64,000 nt of DNA from positions 31,965,660-32,029,659 of the forward strand of contig NW_024041039.1 of the NCBI RefSeq assembly GCF_014851395.1, read 5' to 3'. This DNA is from Micropterus salmoides. Taxonomy: Eukaryota; Chordata; Actinopteri; Centrarchiformes; Centrarchidae. Each line of letters opens with the position of its first letter. Position 1 is the first letter of the stretch. This document shows, piece by piece, positions 53,459 through 63,546 of this stretch. A model generated the notes under the pieces. It had not been told where the DNA came from, ran no database searches, and was given only the letters and a program-made list of their open reading frames with translations. The position numbers and the translations under genes were made by a program.

Positions 53459-53891
53459 TAAGATTCTATCTCTACACTGCCTAGCCTCATCTGTAAGATT
53501 TTATGAACTATGAACCCTTTCAAATGTTTGTGCAAGAAGTTCCGCCTTTTCTAAATTATTGACAGCCATTTTTTTCCCACTGTTCAACACTGGTATCTCA
53601 TAATTTCTTCTAATGCCCCCATGCTTCTTATCAAGCCCCGCACATCTGACAGCTGTACTTCCCTTCCAATTGTGCTACAATACTGCCTCCAGAATGTTCG
53701 TTTTTGTATTCTTTGATACTGAATCAGTGCATCCTGAGAATGCAGTTTCTTGAGCTCTCTAAATGCTTTATTCCTGGCCTCTATGGCTTTACTACAGTTA
53801 TCATTCCACCAGGGTACACTCTTGGACTGTTTAATTCCTGGACTCTTAGGGATTTCCTCAGTAGACTGAATAATCTAATTATTCTATTATT

Positions 53892-54700
53892 CTATCTATT
53901 AATAACTATTTCACTATTGATTATGTTTATATCTGTCTGGTTCTCCTCTTTAATTTTCCTGAATCTGTTTGTACTGATCTCTTGGAAAACATCCCAGTTA
54001 GCATTTCCCAATTTCCATCTGGGAATTTTCTTACCCTTATCATAATAACCTTCAATGCCAACTTTAGTTACCACAGGGTAGTGATCAGTTCCTATTGTGG
54101 TATGTTGTATCACATTCCATGTGCTTAAACCTGTGTTCGGTCAAGTGCTGCCTCTGTGTTTTACATATATATCATGTCCCTTCCCCATTATTAATACATA
54201 CCAAACAGTGATTATCTATAAATTCTTCAACTACTAAACCATTTAAATCTGTTCTATTGCTGCCCCATAGTGAATTATGTGAATCCCCACACCATATTAC
54301 ATTGTCTTGCAATAGTCCTCCAACATCCTCTGATATATCTAGACTTATTTTCCCACATGGATTATAATAATTTATTATGTCAATATTACCTCTATTAGTC
54401 CATACCTTAACCACAATTGATTCATGATCTGTGCTTATACGTACAGTATAACCTTATAATTCATTCTATTTTGTATGAATGTCACAATGCCTCCACCTTT
54501 GCCAGATTCTCTATCTCTCCTAACAGCAGCATATCCCTTCATAATAAAGTCCAACTGTGGCTTTAAACATGTCTCCTGTATACAAATTACAAATGGTTTG
54601 TCTTCCTACTTATCAATATACTGTTTAAACTCTTGGCCATTTGAAATTTTGCTTCTTGCATTCCACTGGAGTAGAATTAACACCATTACGAGGATCCAAT
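53892..54700 (-). pseudogene. LINE APE-type endonuclease remnant
   Basis: The minus strand holds an N-terminal WNAR motif, an IQET-like motif near 54580, the GDSHN stretch (GDFNAH-like motif with Ser-His changes) in 54414-54172, and the GTDHYPVV end motif (SDH-like) in 54113-53892. Stops at about 54180 and 54600 break the frame. It would nick target DNA in an intact element. Confidence 0.65.
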
Positions 54701-54734
54701 ACATGTCTGAGATGAGATATCTTCATTAAGAATT

Positions 54735-54901
54735 GAGGGGCCGTACAAGCCATAATCTATTCTGTACCTCTCACATACCTTTATTCTCCTTTCACATACA
54801 TATATTTTCACTCACACATTCATACATTTTCACTCTCACATACATATATTCTCCTTTCACATGCAGAAATTTTCTTCACACACATACATTTTCATTCTCA
54901 T
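54735..54901. repeat. LINE leader with 'cattcatacattttcact'-type words
   Basis: This segment is the 5' leader side of the minus-strand LINE. A reverse-complement match lies at 61671-61767 (words 'gtatgtgagaggt', 'cagaatagattatg', 'cttgtacggc'). It grades into the 44-bp tandem repeat. Confidence 0.55.
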
Positions 54902-55077
54902 ATTAATATATTTTAATGCACACATTCATACATTTTCATTCTCATATTAATATATTTTAATGCACACATTCATACATTTTCATTCTCATATTAATATATT
55001 TTAATGCACACATTCATACATTTTCATTCTCATATTAATATATTTTAATGCACACATTCATACATTTTCACTCACAC
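54902..55077. repeat. 44-bp tandem repeat, four units
   Basis: Units start at 54902, 54946, 54990 and 55034, each beginning 'attaatatattttaatgc' and containing 'acacattcatacattttc'. The first three are nearly identical. The array directly abuts the LINE leader and may be its upstream end. Confidence 0.92.
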
Positions 55078-55189
55078 ATTCATACATTTTGCGTACACGT
55101 GTATTTAACATTATATATAATATATGCATGTAGGAGAAGAATATATGTACGTGTGAGACAAAAGTATAGTGGAAACGGAAGGTAGAACA

Positions 55190-55318
55190 TTTATTGCGCA
55201 GTGATTGGCTGAGAAGCTCGAGTAAGGTCTGGGGGGAGGGGGCAACGAGAGAATGATTGATATCTGCATACAGCATGCAAATCTTCCCGAACCAGCCATC
55301 CTCTCGTCAGCTCCGAAG
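55190..55318 (+). promoter_or_regulatory. Possible promoter and first-exon donor
   Basis: An inverted CCAAT box (gattggctga, 55203-55212), a G-rich run (ggggggaggggg, 55231-55242) and an octamer ATGCAAAT (55275-55282) cluster within 80 bases. A consensus donor gtaagt follows at 55318-55323. Together they could mark the start of a plus-strand gene beyond this window or the gap. No coding exon was recognised downstream. Confidence 0.3.
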
Positions 55319-55493
55319 TAAGTCTGTTACTCTCTGCTGCTGTTTTCTCACATAGAACCAGGCGTGTTACAGGTCTGCTGGAACTAGCGTTAATGTTTGC
55401 TAATATGTGACAGCTAATGTTAGACTCTATGTGAACAAAGAACTCCAGAGAGAAACAGGCTTTTGAATTCTAGGTAAACTAGTGTAAGCCATA

Positions 55494-56918
55494 GCCTAAC
55501 ACTGCTACTTGAGGTAGGTGGTGCGACCGCCCAGGCCCACGGTTTAAAGGAACCCACCTTGGACCTAGTCTGCCTGACTTAATATGCATTTTTGTTGTTG
55601 TCACACTGTGGGCGTGTCTGCTCTGTTTTGGTTCTCAGTCTGTTATTTCTAATCTTGTTAGTATCGGTCTTATAGTATGTTGAATTTTGGGTTCTGTCCT
55701 GTCTATTGCCTGGTGTCCAGTATCTGTTAGTAAAGTTAGTCTGTGTTTTGAGTTTCAGTTATTTCTTGTGTCCAGTTACTCTGTGTTTTGTGCTGGTTAG
55801 TCTGTTACTGTCTGTGTGTCTGGTTGTGGCGTTATGATCCGATTAGTCATTATGACTTTGATGCTTCTGCTTTAGTTTCCTTGTAGCCTTGTTTATTATT
55901 TCATTCATCCGCATCTTTAAGTTTACTCAGTATGTGTCTTGTATCTTAGGATTAGCTGTATGTCTTAGCTCCCAGTCCTGTGCCTTAGTTCATGTCGTAG
56001 TATTTGCTTCTAGTTCTTTCTCTGCATCATTTTGGTTTAGTTTGCGCGGTACTCTGTGTTCTAGTTCTGTGTTCTCATTTAGGTTTTGTCTGTTATGATC
56101 CCTGTTATAGTTGGTCGGTGTTTGTTGTTTACATGGGTTTCTGTTACTGTCTGAATTAGATTCTTGTCTGGTATTTTGTTACATGTGTTCTGTCTGTGTT
56201 GGTTATTTTGCCCATGTCTGTCAAGTGTTCCGTCTGTTCCCTGCTCCTCTCTGCCTGCCTGCCTCTCTCTGTCTTCCCCTGCTCTCTCTCTGCCTGCCTG
56301 CCTCTCTCTGTTTCCCTGCTCTCTCTCTGCCTGCCTGCCTCTCTCTGTCTTCCCTGCTCTCTCTCTGCCTGCCTGCCTCTCTGTCTTCCCCTGCTCTCTC
56401 TCTGCCTGCCTGCTCTCTGTCTTCCCCTGCTCTCTCTCTGCCTGCCTGTGTCTTGTTAGTCTCATGTCTGTCACCTGGTGTTTCTGTCTAGTCTTTGTCG
56501 GGTCATTGCAGTGTGAAGAAGCGCTGTCTGTTTGGATATCTGCCTGTAATTCTGTCGGCCTGTATTTTGGATTTTGTGTTGCCCTTGTGGAGTCTTGTTG
56601 GGACCCAGCCACTGCTTGTAAGTGCGCTCGCCTTTTGTTTGTTTAATTAAACTTTTATACCTGCTCCGCACGACGTGTCTCGCATTTGGGTCCACCTACC
56701 GGTATTCAGTTGTTTAGTTTAATATTTTGAATACAGTTTGTTTGCATTCTTGATTGCAAAAAACTCAGACTCAGACCCAACTGTGTTCTGCAAAGACAAG
56801 CCCCCATCGCTGCCAAGAGGTTTCATATCATGCAGCAAACAGCACCAGTGTGGAAACAGTGCCCCCTTAATAGGAACCCATCGCCAGGGGTGGGTAGTAC
56901 TCCTTATAAGTAAGGCAA
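55494..56918 (+). repeat. Duplicated block, copy 1 (before the gap)
   Basis: This 1425-bp block matches 57419-58874 almost base for base, except for scattered single-base or 1-3-base deletions in this copy (for example 'gcattcttgattgcaaaa' versus 'gcatgtcttgattgcagcaaaa'). It ends at the first N with 'taaggcaa'. It includes an LTR-like tail (attaaacttttatacctgct, then 'gcatttgggtccacct', about 56643-56695) and a 39-bp minisatellite at 56235-56450. Confidence 0.93.
56235..56450. repeat. 39-bp minisatellite (copy 1)
   Basis: About six units of a C/T/G pattern containing 'gctctctctctgcctgcctg'. Several units are 1-3 bases short. The Ser/Leu/Pro/Cys-rich open frames over it have a 13-residue period and are not genes. 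Confidence 0.9.
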
Positions 56919-57418
56919 NNNNNNNNNNNNNNNNNNNNNNNNNNNNNNNNNNNNNNNNNNNNNNNNNNNNNNNNNNNNNNNNNNNNNNNNNNNNNNNNNN
57001 NNNNNNNNNNNNNNNNNNNNNNNNNNNNNNNNNNNNNNNNNNNNNNNNNNNNNNNNNNNNNNNNNNNNNNNNNNNNNNNNNNNNNNNNNNNNNNNNNNNN
57101 NNNNNNNNNNNNNNNNNNNNNNNNNNNNNNNNNNNNNNNNNNNNNNNNNNNNNNNNNNNNNNNNNNNNNNNNNNNNNNNNNNNNNNNNNNNNNNNNNNNN
57201 NNNNNNNNNNNNNNNNNNNNNNNNNNNNNNNNNNNNNNNNNNNNNNNNNNNNNNNNNNNNNNNNNNNNNNNNNNNNNNNNNNNNNNNNNNNNNNNNNNNN
57301 NNNNNNNNNNNNNNNNNNNNNNNNNNNNNNNNNNNNNNNNNNNNNNNNNNNNNNNNNNNNNNNNNNNNNNNNNNNNNNNNNNNNNNNNNNNNNNNNNNNN
57401 NNNNNNNNNNNNNNNNNN
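56919..57418. other. Assembly gap, exactly 500 N
   Basis: A run of exactly 500 undetermined bases, a conventional placeholder length. Open frames that cross it are artefacts. Confidence 0.99.
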
Positions 57419-58874
57419 GCCTAACACTGCTACTTGAGGTAGGTGGTGCGACCGCCCAGGCCCACGGTTTAAAGGAACCCACCTTGGACCTAGTCTGCCT
57501 GACTTAATATGCATTTTTGTTGTTGTCACACTGTGGGCGTGTCTGCTCTGTTTTGGTTCTCAGTCTGTTATTTCTAATCTTGTTAGTATCGGTCTTATAG
57601 TATGTTGAATTTTGGGTTCTGTCCTGTCTATTGCCTGGTGTCCAGTATCTGTTAGTAAAGTTAGTCTGTGTTTTGAGTTTCAGTTATTTCTTGTGTCCAG
57701 TTACTCTGTGTTTTTGTGCTGGTTAGTCTGTTACTGTCTGTGTGTCTGGTTGTGGCGTTATGATCCGATTAGTCATTATGACTTTGATGCTTCTGCTTTA
57801 GTTTCCTTGTAGCCTTGTTTATTATTTCATTCATCCGCATCTTTAAGTTTACTCAGTATGTGTCTTGTATCTTAGGATTAGCTGTATGTCTTAGCTCCCA
57901 GTCCTGTGCCTTAGTTCATGTCGTAGTATTTGCTTCTAGTTCTTTCTCTGCATCATTTTGGTTTAGTTTGCGCGGTACTCTGTGTTCTAGTTCTGTGTTC
58001 TCATTTAGGTTTTGTCTGTTATGATCCCTGTGTTATAGTTGGTCGGTGTTTGTCTGTTTACATGGGTTTCTGTTACTGTCTGAATTAGATTCTTGTCTGG
58101 TATTTTGTTACATGTGTTCTGTCTGTGTTGGTTATTTTGCCCCATGTCTGCCTGTCAAGTGTTCCGTCTGTTCCCCCTGCTCTCTCTCTGCCTGCCTGCC
58201 TCTCTCTGTCTTCCCCTGCTCTCTCTCTGCCTGCCTGCCTCTCTCTGTCTTCCCCTGCTCTCTCTCTGCCTGCCTGCCTCTCTCTGTCTTCCCCTGCTCT
58301 CTCTCTGCCTGCCTGCCTCTCTCTGTCTTCCCCTGCTCTCTCTCTGCCTGCCTGCCTCTCTCTGTCTTCCCCTGCTCTCTCTCTGCCTGCCTGTGTCTTG
58401 TTAGTCTCATGTCTGTCACCTGGTGTTTCTGTCTAGTCTTTGTCGGGTCATTGCAGTGTGAAGAAGCGCTGTCTGTTTTGGATATCTGCCTGTAATTCTG
58501 TCGGCCTGTATTTTGGATTTTGTGTTTGCCCTTGTGGAGTCTTGTTGGGACCCAGCCACTGCTTGTAAGTGCGCTCGCCTTTTGTTTGTTTAATTAAACT
58601 TTTATACCTGCTCCGCACGACGTGTCTCGCATTTGGGTCCACCTACCGGTATTCAGTTGTTTAGTTTAATATTTTGAATACAGTTTGTTTGCATGTCTTG
58701 ATTGCAGCAAAAAACTCAGACTCAGACCACAACTGTGTTCTGCAAAGACAAGCCCCCATCGCTGCCAAGAGGTTCTCATATCATGCAGCAAACAGCACCA
58801 GTGTGGAAACTCAGTGCCCCCTTAATAGGAACCCATCGCCAGGGGGTGGGTAGTACTCCTTATAAGTAAGGCAA
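57419..58874 (+). repeat. Duplicated block, copy 2 (after the gap)
   Basis: This 1456-bp block starts with the same base position of the unit (gcctaacactgctacttgag) that is found at 55494 and ends at the point where copy 1 meets the gap, then continues into unique sequence. It has the same LTR-like tail (about 58590-58645) and the same minisatellite. The LTR-like part suggests a Ty3-type solo LTR, tentatively. Confidence 0.93.
58165..58397. repeat. 39-bp minisatellite (copy 2)
   Basis: Five full regular units and a partial sixth. Because 39 is divisible by 3, all frames stay open and give 13-residue repeats (for example ALSLPACLSLSSP). This is not evidence of a gene. Confidence 0.93.
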
Positions 58875-61670
58875 ATGAGTAAAAAAGTAGTTTTACAAAT
58901 TGTAACTTTCACGTTCCTTTTTATAACTTAATTTCAACTACAAAATAGTCCTGTTGAGCTTTACGCATGACGCACAGGTTAGATTGGCTTTCTTAATTCA
59001 GCAACGGGCTACTCCTTTTATTGCCTCAATTCTTTTCATAGATGCTTTAGGAATAATCACATTGTATTGGCTGCCTGTTTTATGGAGAAGGCTGATCATA
59101 TGCAGCGCTGTTCATATTAAAGCAACTGGTTTGGTTGGCTACATGTCTATCTTAAGATAACAACAGATGGGCTACAGGCAACAATAGCAGGGTAGGCAGA
59201 AAGCAAGGATGATTTTTTAAAGCGATCTTAACGATGTCTTCATGTAGATCAAAAAATGTAATATATTTCTGCTGGGTCTGCTTCCACGTTCACTCTGGTG
59301 CGACTCGCTAGTGATGTGAAAGCAAATGAACAAACCACAGGATTTTATGATAGCATATAGCTTGTGATTTTAGCATTATTTCAAAAGCTAAACTATTAAT
59401 AAATCCATTTGCTGAGCTTATAATTGATCTATGAGACATGTATAGGTATAGCCTATTATGCAAATCATTTGGTAACCACGTATGCAAGTCACTGTTAAAA
59501 AATGCTGTGCTTGCCCTCAGTGTACTTTGTCAGTGCACAATCATTAGGCTTCCTTTCAGTCTTAACGCCATTATTCATAACATGCTGTAGGTTTGCAGTC
59601 TAATTATACTAATAATGCTTATCAGTTATGAGCTCTTTGTAACACAATATAAATAAATAAATACATCAAAAGCATTACAGTGTTGCATCAACTGTCAGAG
59701 TCACTGGAATTTGATTTCCCCACGTGGGTCCTGATAATGCAGGACGTCAATCGCCAAAACTGCCGAGGAGTCTGTAACTTGACGTTTACCCATCTTGGTT
59801 CCTTTGTAAAATGTCAGTATAAACATGAACCGGACTACAATAACAATGCCACAATGTAGGCCTATACATTTTCCCCCCTAGTCCAGACAGGACATACCGA
59901 ACTACAGTGTGAAAGCAGCTCGCAGCCTGTGTGCTGTATTTCGGTTTGCCTCGCTGTCTTCCTAACAATTAAAGTGTGAAAAAAGTGCCCCACTAGAAGT
60001 CTTCACCCCCTCTGCCCTGAGCCATCAGCTTCATGCCTTCTGCTACTGCAATTACTATAACGTTATTTATTAGGCACCTTATAAATATTAAACTAATAAC
60101 AGCAATCCGAATAACAGGCAAATAGTGGTAAATAAATAATTGCAAAAGATGAGTAAAAGTAATCTGAATTTATTAAAATATTTGACAGCAATTATAAAAT
60201 AACATAATAATATAATAGCATATCATTGGTTTCACACATTACACTGTTTCCTGCAACTGAGTCTAAATTAGTTTATCACTCAAAACCAGATCTCAATTAA
60301 TACAGTTGCTGGTATGTTGCAATAAGAACTGTCTACTGAACCGCAAAGTTTACTTGAGCACCTAAATGTAGTTAGGCTAAAAGAAACCATTTCATAATTT
60401 AATTCAGAACTGTCTTTTTTTGTTTTTTGTATATATAGTCATCTTACACTGTATTTCTTCAATAAATATTTTTGTCGTTTCAGTTTTCATTATTTACCAC
60501 AACCGTTTAAAGGAGGTAGTAAACTTATGTTCATTTCAACTTGTTTATCTCACATGTCTGACAACTGCCAAAATGTTTTTCATCTATAGATGTAAACTTC
60601 AGGGCTACTAACCAATTCCAGTTAAGCCTTTCTGACATCAGTGCTTAATATTCTGGAGAGGGATTGTGCTGTAAAGACGTACAGTAGCTATAAGACACAA
60701 ATATAGACTCACTAAATAGGAAGAGCACCTCACTAGGAAGTAAGGATCTCACACAGTGAAAATCTACTTTATCAAAATACTGTTTTTTTGTTTGTTTGTT
60801 TTTTAAATATTTTTTCATCCCTCCCTGTGGTTCCTGCTCATGGACTGAACGAAGAACTGAAATAGTGCAAGTTTGTATTGCAAGTAGTGCAAGACCGTCT
60901 GGCGGGCTGTCATCTTGGCGAGGTCACCTTAGCTCTAAGTTTCATTTCTGTCATCATATTGAACTACAGAAGAGTTTGCTTTGGCGGAGGTGGTCTTTAT
61001 CGGCCTCTGGTGGCGACCCGTAGGAGCTACATAGACATCCAGGATATGTATGGATTTGTCTCGTGGAGAGCAATAAAAAGAGCCCACTTGTAGGATGTTC
61101 TGTTCTCAAGCTGTGGCCTGTAAAGCACAGGAGTGCTTTTAGTCACAGGAATATTGACTGTTTTTATCAATAATTCAATGTTTTGAAAGCTTTGTTATTT
61201 GGAACATGTTTGTATGGAGAGAAATAATGTTTTGAAGATCACTCTCAATAAAAGTGAACATATAAAGAGTAAATATGGCCAAAACATGGACATTTGCCTG
61301 GTATATTTTTGAAAGATTGTGTAATAACTGTTGTATATCAGTTTCTTTTCATCAAATTTACAGTTGTATTCCAGGTGTATTAGAAGATATTCAGGTGCAT
61401 TATAATCTACCTTATGATGGTTTTGATGGTTTATTGCATTAAAATATAGCTTTTTTTTTTTTTTTCAGGCAAGGATGAAAATCATCTCTATGTAGTCCGT
61501 AATGGTAAAATTAATTTTAATGTACAATGATTTATGTTCCTTAGCTTCTGACCTTTCAAAGGAGACCAGAATTATGCATCTAGACCTAATGGTTGAGGAG
61601 TTATTACGAATTTATTTTGTGTATGTTATTTTAGGCGTTTTTCCTGGAAATAGGTGCCAGGTTTCATAAG
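58875..61670. other. Intergenic, no gene recognised
   Basis: AT-rich DNA. A GC-richer stretch at 60870-61080 with an AATAAA at 61069-61074 could be a terminal exon, but its frames match nothing I know. Poly-T run at 61450-61464. Confidence 0.4.
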
Positions 61671-61767
61671 AGAATGAAAATGTGTGAGTGAAAATATATG
61701 CATGTGAAAGGAGAATAAAGGTATGTGAGAGGTCCAGAATAGATTATGACTTGTACGGCTCCTCATA
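61671..61767 (+). repeat. LINE leader fragment, inverted relative to 54735-54830
   Basis: The words 'gtgagtgaaaatatatgcat', 'gagaataaaggtatgtgaga' and 'cagaatagattatgacttgt' match the reverse complement of 54735-54830. It is a short 5' fragment of the same LINE family as the minus-strand element at 51788-54735. Confidence 0.6.
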
Positions 61768-62829
61768 AACAACCCACAACAAGCACATTGAGGTAAAACC
61801 CTCTCGGCAGAATCGCAGGTGTTCTGTATGCAGTGCTGCTGAATCACTAACTGTGTCTGAACGGGAGGGCTCGTCACAGATGAGGTGATCAGGTGAACGC
61901 TCATAATGTGGGTCATTTTATTTATTGCGAAATTATTATTCATTCATTTTACTAATAGTTTGATTTGGCAGGCCTTCACAAAAGGGCCTTTACAAATTTA
62001 AAAATTAATAAATTAATTTAATTTTTCTTTGACAAAAGGGCACTTTGGTCATCAAAGGGCAAAAGGGCAGGTGCTCAAGCACCCTTCGCACCCCCCTCTG
62101 CACGAGTATGTTTAAAGGTATTTTAAGGGGTAAAAAGTACTACATCAGTTATAATCTGTCAAATATAACTTCTGAATGAAATCAAGTCCTTTTGAGACAG
62201 AATCTACCTTTCAGTCAAGCTGCAATCACTTTCTGACAAGTGGAATACTGCATTACAGGTTGTATTGGCCATTTTAGTATTCCAACAGGTAAAAGGTAGG
62301 CTACTGGATTGGTTGTTACACAGCATTAGTCATAAGGATACTTGCAAAAGAGATGATGTCTTTATTTTATATATAATTCAGCATTAAGTCATGTTAATTA
62401 TAGACTAAATTCCGTTTTCCAAATATAAACAAGCCTACCAAACACATAATCCATCTGCAACAACAGGCTTCTATTATTGGCTATGATCACATAAATGTCA
62501 TGCCTGGTTACGCTATAAACTGCAAACACTTATTTGGCCACAATTGTGATTATTCCGTTAAAAGAAGCGTTAAAGTATCATTAAGACATACATTTGCTAT
62601 TACCACGACAATAAGTGATGTTTATTTGCACGTTTTGTCCGTTTTATCCAGATAAAAGCAGCTGTCCAGATAAAAACACCACTCTAGACTAGACAACAGT
62701 AGTGGCCTTATAATATAATATAATAATAAATAATAAAAAACAAATATAAATAAATACATTCACCAAATAATGCATTGAGTTCATAAACTCAAGGTGAAAT
62801 ATTCAAATTTACCATAAAACATAGAATAC
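61768..62829. other. Intergenic, no gene recognised
   Basis: AT-rich DNA with a poly-A/T-rich stretch at 62715-62760. No feature identified. Confidence 0.45.
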
Positions 62830-63546
62830 ATGAAAACTGAAGTTATTGCTCTGGGGCCTAAGCACCTCCGTGACGCATTATCTAAAGATATAGTTTCCCT
62901 TGATGGCATCGCCCTGGCCTCCAGCACCACTGTGAGGAATCTTGGAGTTATCTTTGATCAGGACATGTCGTTTAAGTCTCACATTAAGCAAATTTCAAGG
63001 ACCGCCTTTTTTCACCTACGTAATATTGCAAAAATCAGGAACATCCTGTCTAAAAATGATGCAGAAAAACTAGTCCATGTATTTGTTACTTCTAGGCTGG
63101 ATTACTGCAATTCTTTATTATCAGGCTGCTCGAAAAAGTCCATTAAGACTCTTCAGCTGATCCAGAATGCTGCAGCACGTGTTCCGACAGTAACCAGGAA
63201 AAGAGATCATATTTCTCCTGTTTTAGCTTCTTTGCATTGGCTTCCAGTAAAATCCAGAACAGAATTTAAAATCATTCTTCTTACCTACAAAGCTCTTAAT
63301 GGTCAGGCACCATCTTATCTTAAAGAGCTCATAGTACCTTACTACCCCACCAGAGCACTGCGCTCCCAGAATGCAGGGTTACTTGTGGTTCCTAGAGTCT
63401 CCAAAAGTAGACTAGGAGCCAGAGCGTTCAGCTATCAAGCTCCTCTCCTGTGGAACCAGGTTCCAGTTTGGGTTCAGGAGGCAGACACCATCTCCACATT
63501 TAAGAGTAGGCTTAAGACTTTCCTCTTTGATAAAGCTTATAGTTAG
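62830..63546 (+). CDS. L2 LINE ORF2 C-terminal region (open, truncated)
   Basis: The 238-residue frame covers the thumb and C-terminal domain of an L2 reverse transcriptase: VRNLGVIFDQDMSFKSHI, SRLDYCNSLLSG, ISPVLASLHWLPV, FKIILLTYKALNG and the end FKSRLKTFLFDKAYS. The frame is uninterrupted, which suggests a rather young copy. However, it lacks the endonuclease and the catalytic RT palm because of 5' truncation, and the ATG at its start is fortuitous. It cannot encode an active RT. Confidence 0.88.
   Translation: MKTEVIALGPKHLRDALSKDIVSLDGIALASSTTVRNLGVIFDQDMSFKSHIKQISRTAFFHLRNIAKIRNILSKNDAEKLVHVFVTSRLDYCNSLLSGCSKKSIKTLQLIQNAAARVPTVTRKRDHISPVLASLHWLPVKSRTEFKIILLTYKALNGQAPSYLKELIVPYYPTRALRSQNAGLLVVPRVSKSRLGARAFSYQAPLLWNQVPVWVQEADTISTFKSRLKTFLFDKAYS

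Larger units (their letters stand above)
51788..54735 (-). mobile_element. LINE (I/Nimb-like, with RNase H), minus strand, 3'-truncated
   Basis: Pieces read in element order on the minus strand: 5' leader and endonuclease start (LILLQWNARS-like code near 54690), endonuclease (54414-54172 with VIWCGDSHNSLWGS, 54113-53892 with TIGTDHYPVV), RT N-terminal part (53458-53249, TPGKDGVCYGML), RT palm (53050-52811, FFDIEKAHDMLWKEG; then a weak LLFNIMINDIF-like stretch near 52780), post-RT (52423-52172, RSVFDYGCVAYMSAAES) and RNase H start (about 51900-51790, VYTTELTAILLALQWI). The YADD-containing region between 52750 and 52430 is deleted. Many stops and shifts; dead. The RNase H stops at 51788, where plus-strand sequence of the protein's C-terminal part abuts. 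Confidence 0.72.

Noticed and set aside
51788..54735. Twin-priming inversion of the LINE
   Set aside because: Twin priming leaves the inverted 5' part upstream of the sense 3' part; here the arrangement is the opposite, tail to tail.
56079..56646. Cys/Leu/Ser- and Gln/Arg/Glu-rich repeat proteins of up to 177 aa
   Set aside because: A 39-bp minisatellite gives a 13-residue period in any frame; there is no conserved domain, and the frames change between the two copies.
56738..57529. Long open frames across the N run
   Set aside because: Most residues are undetermined; the frames exist only because N codons cannot be stops.
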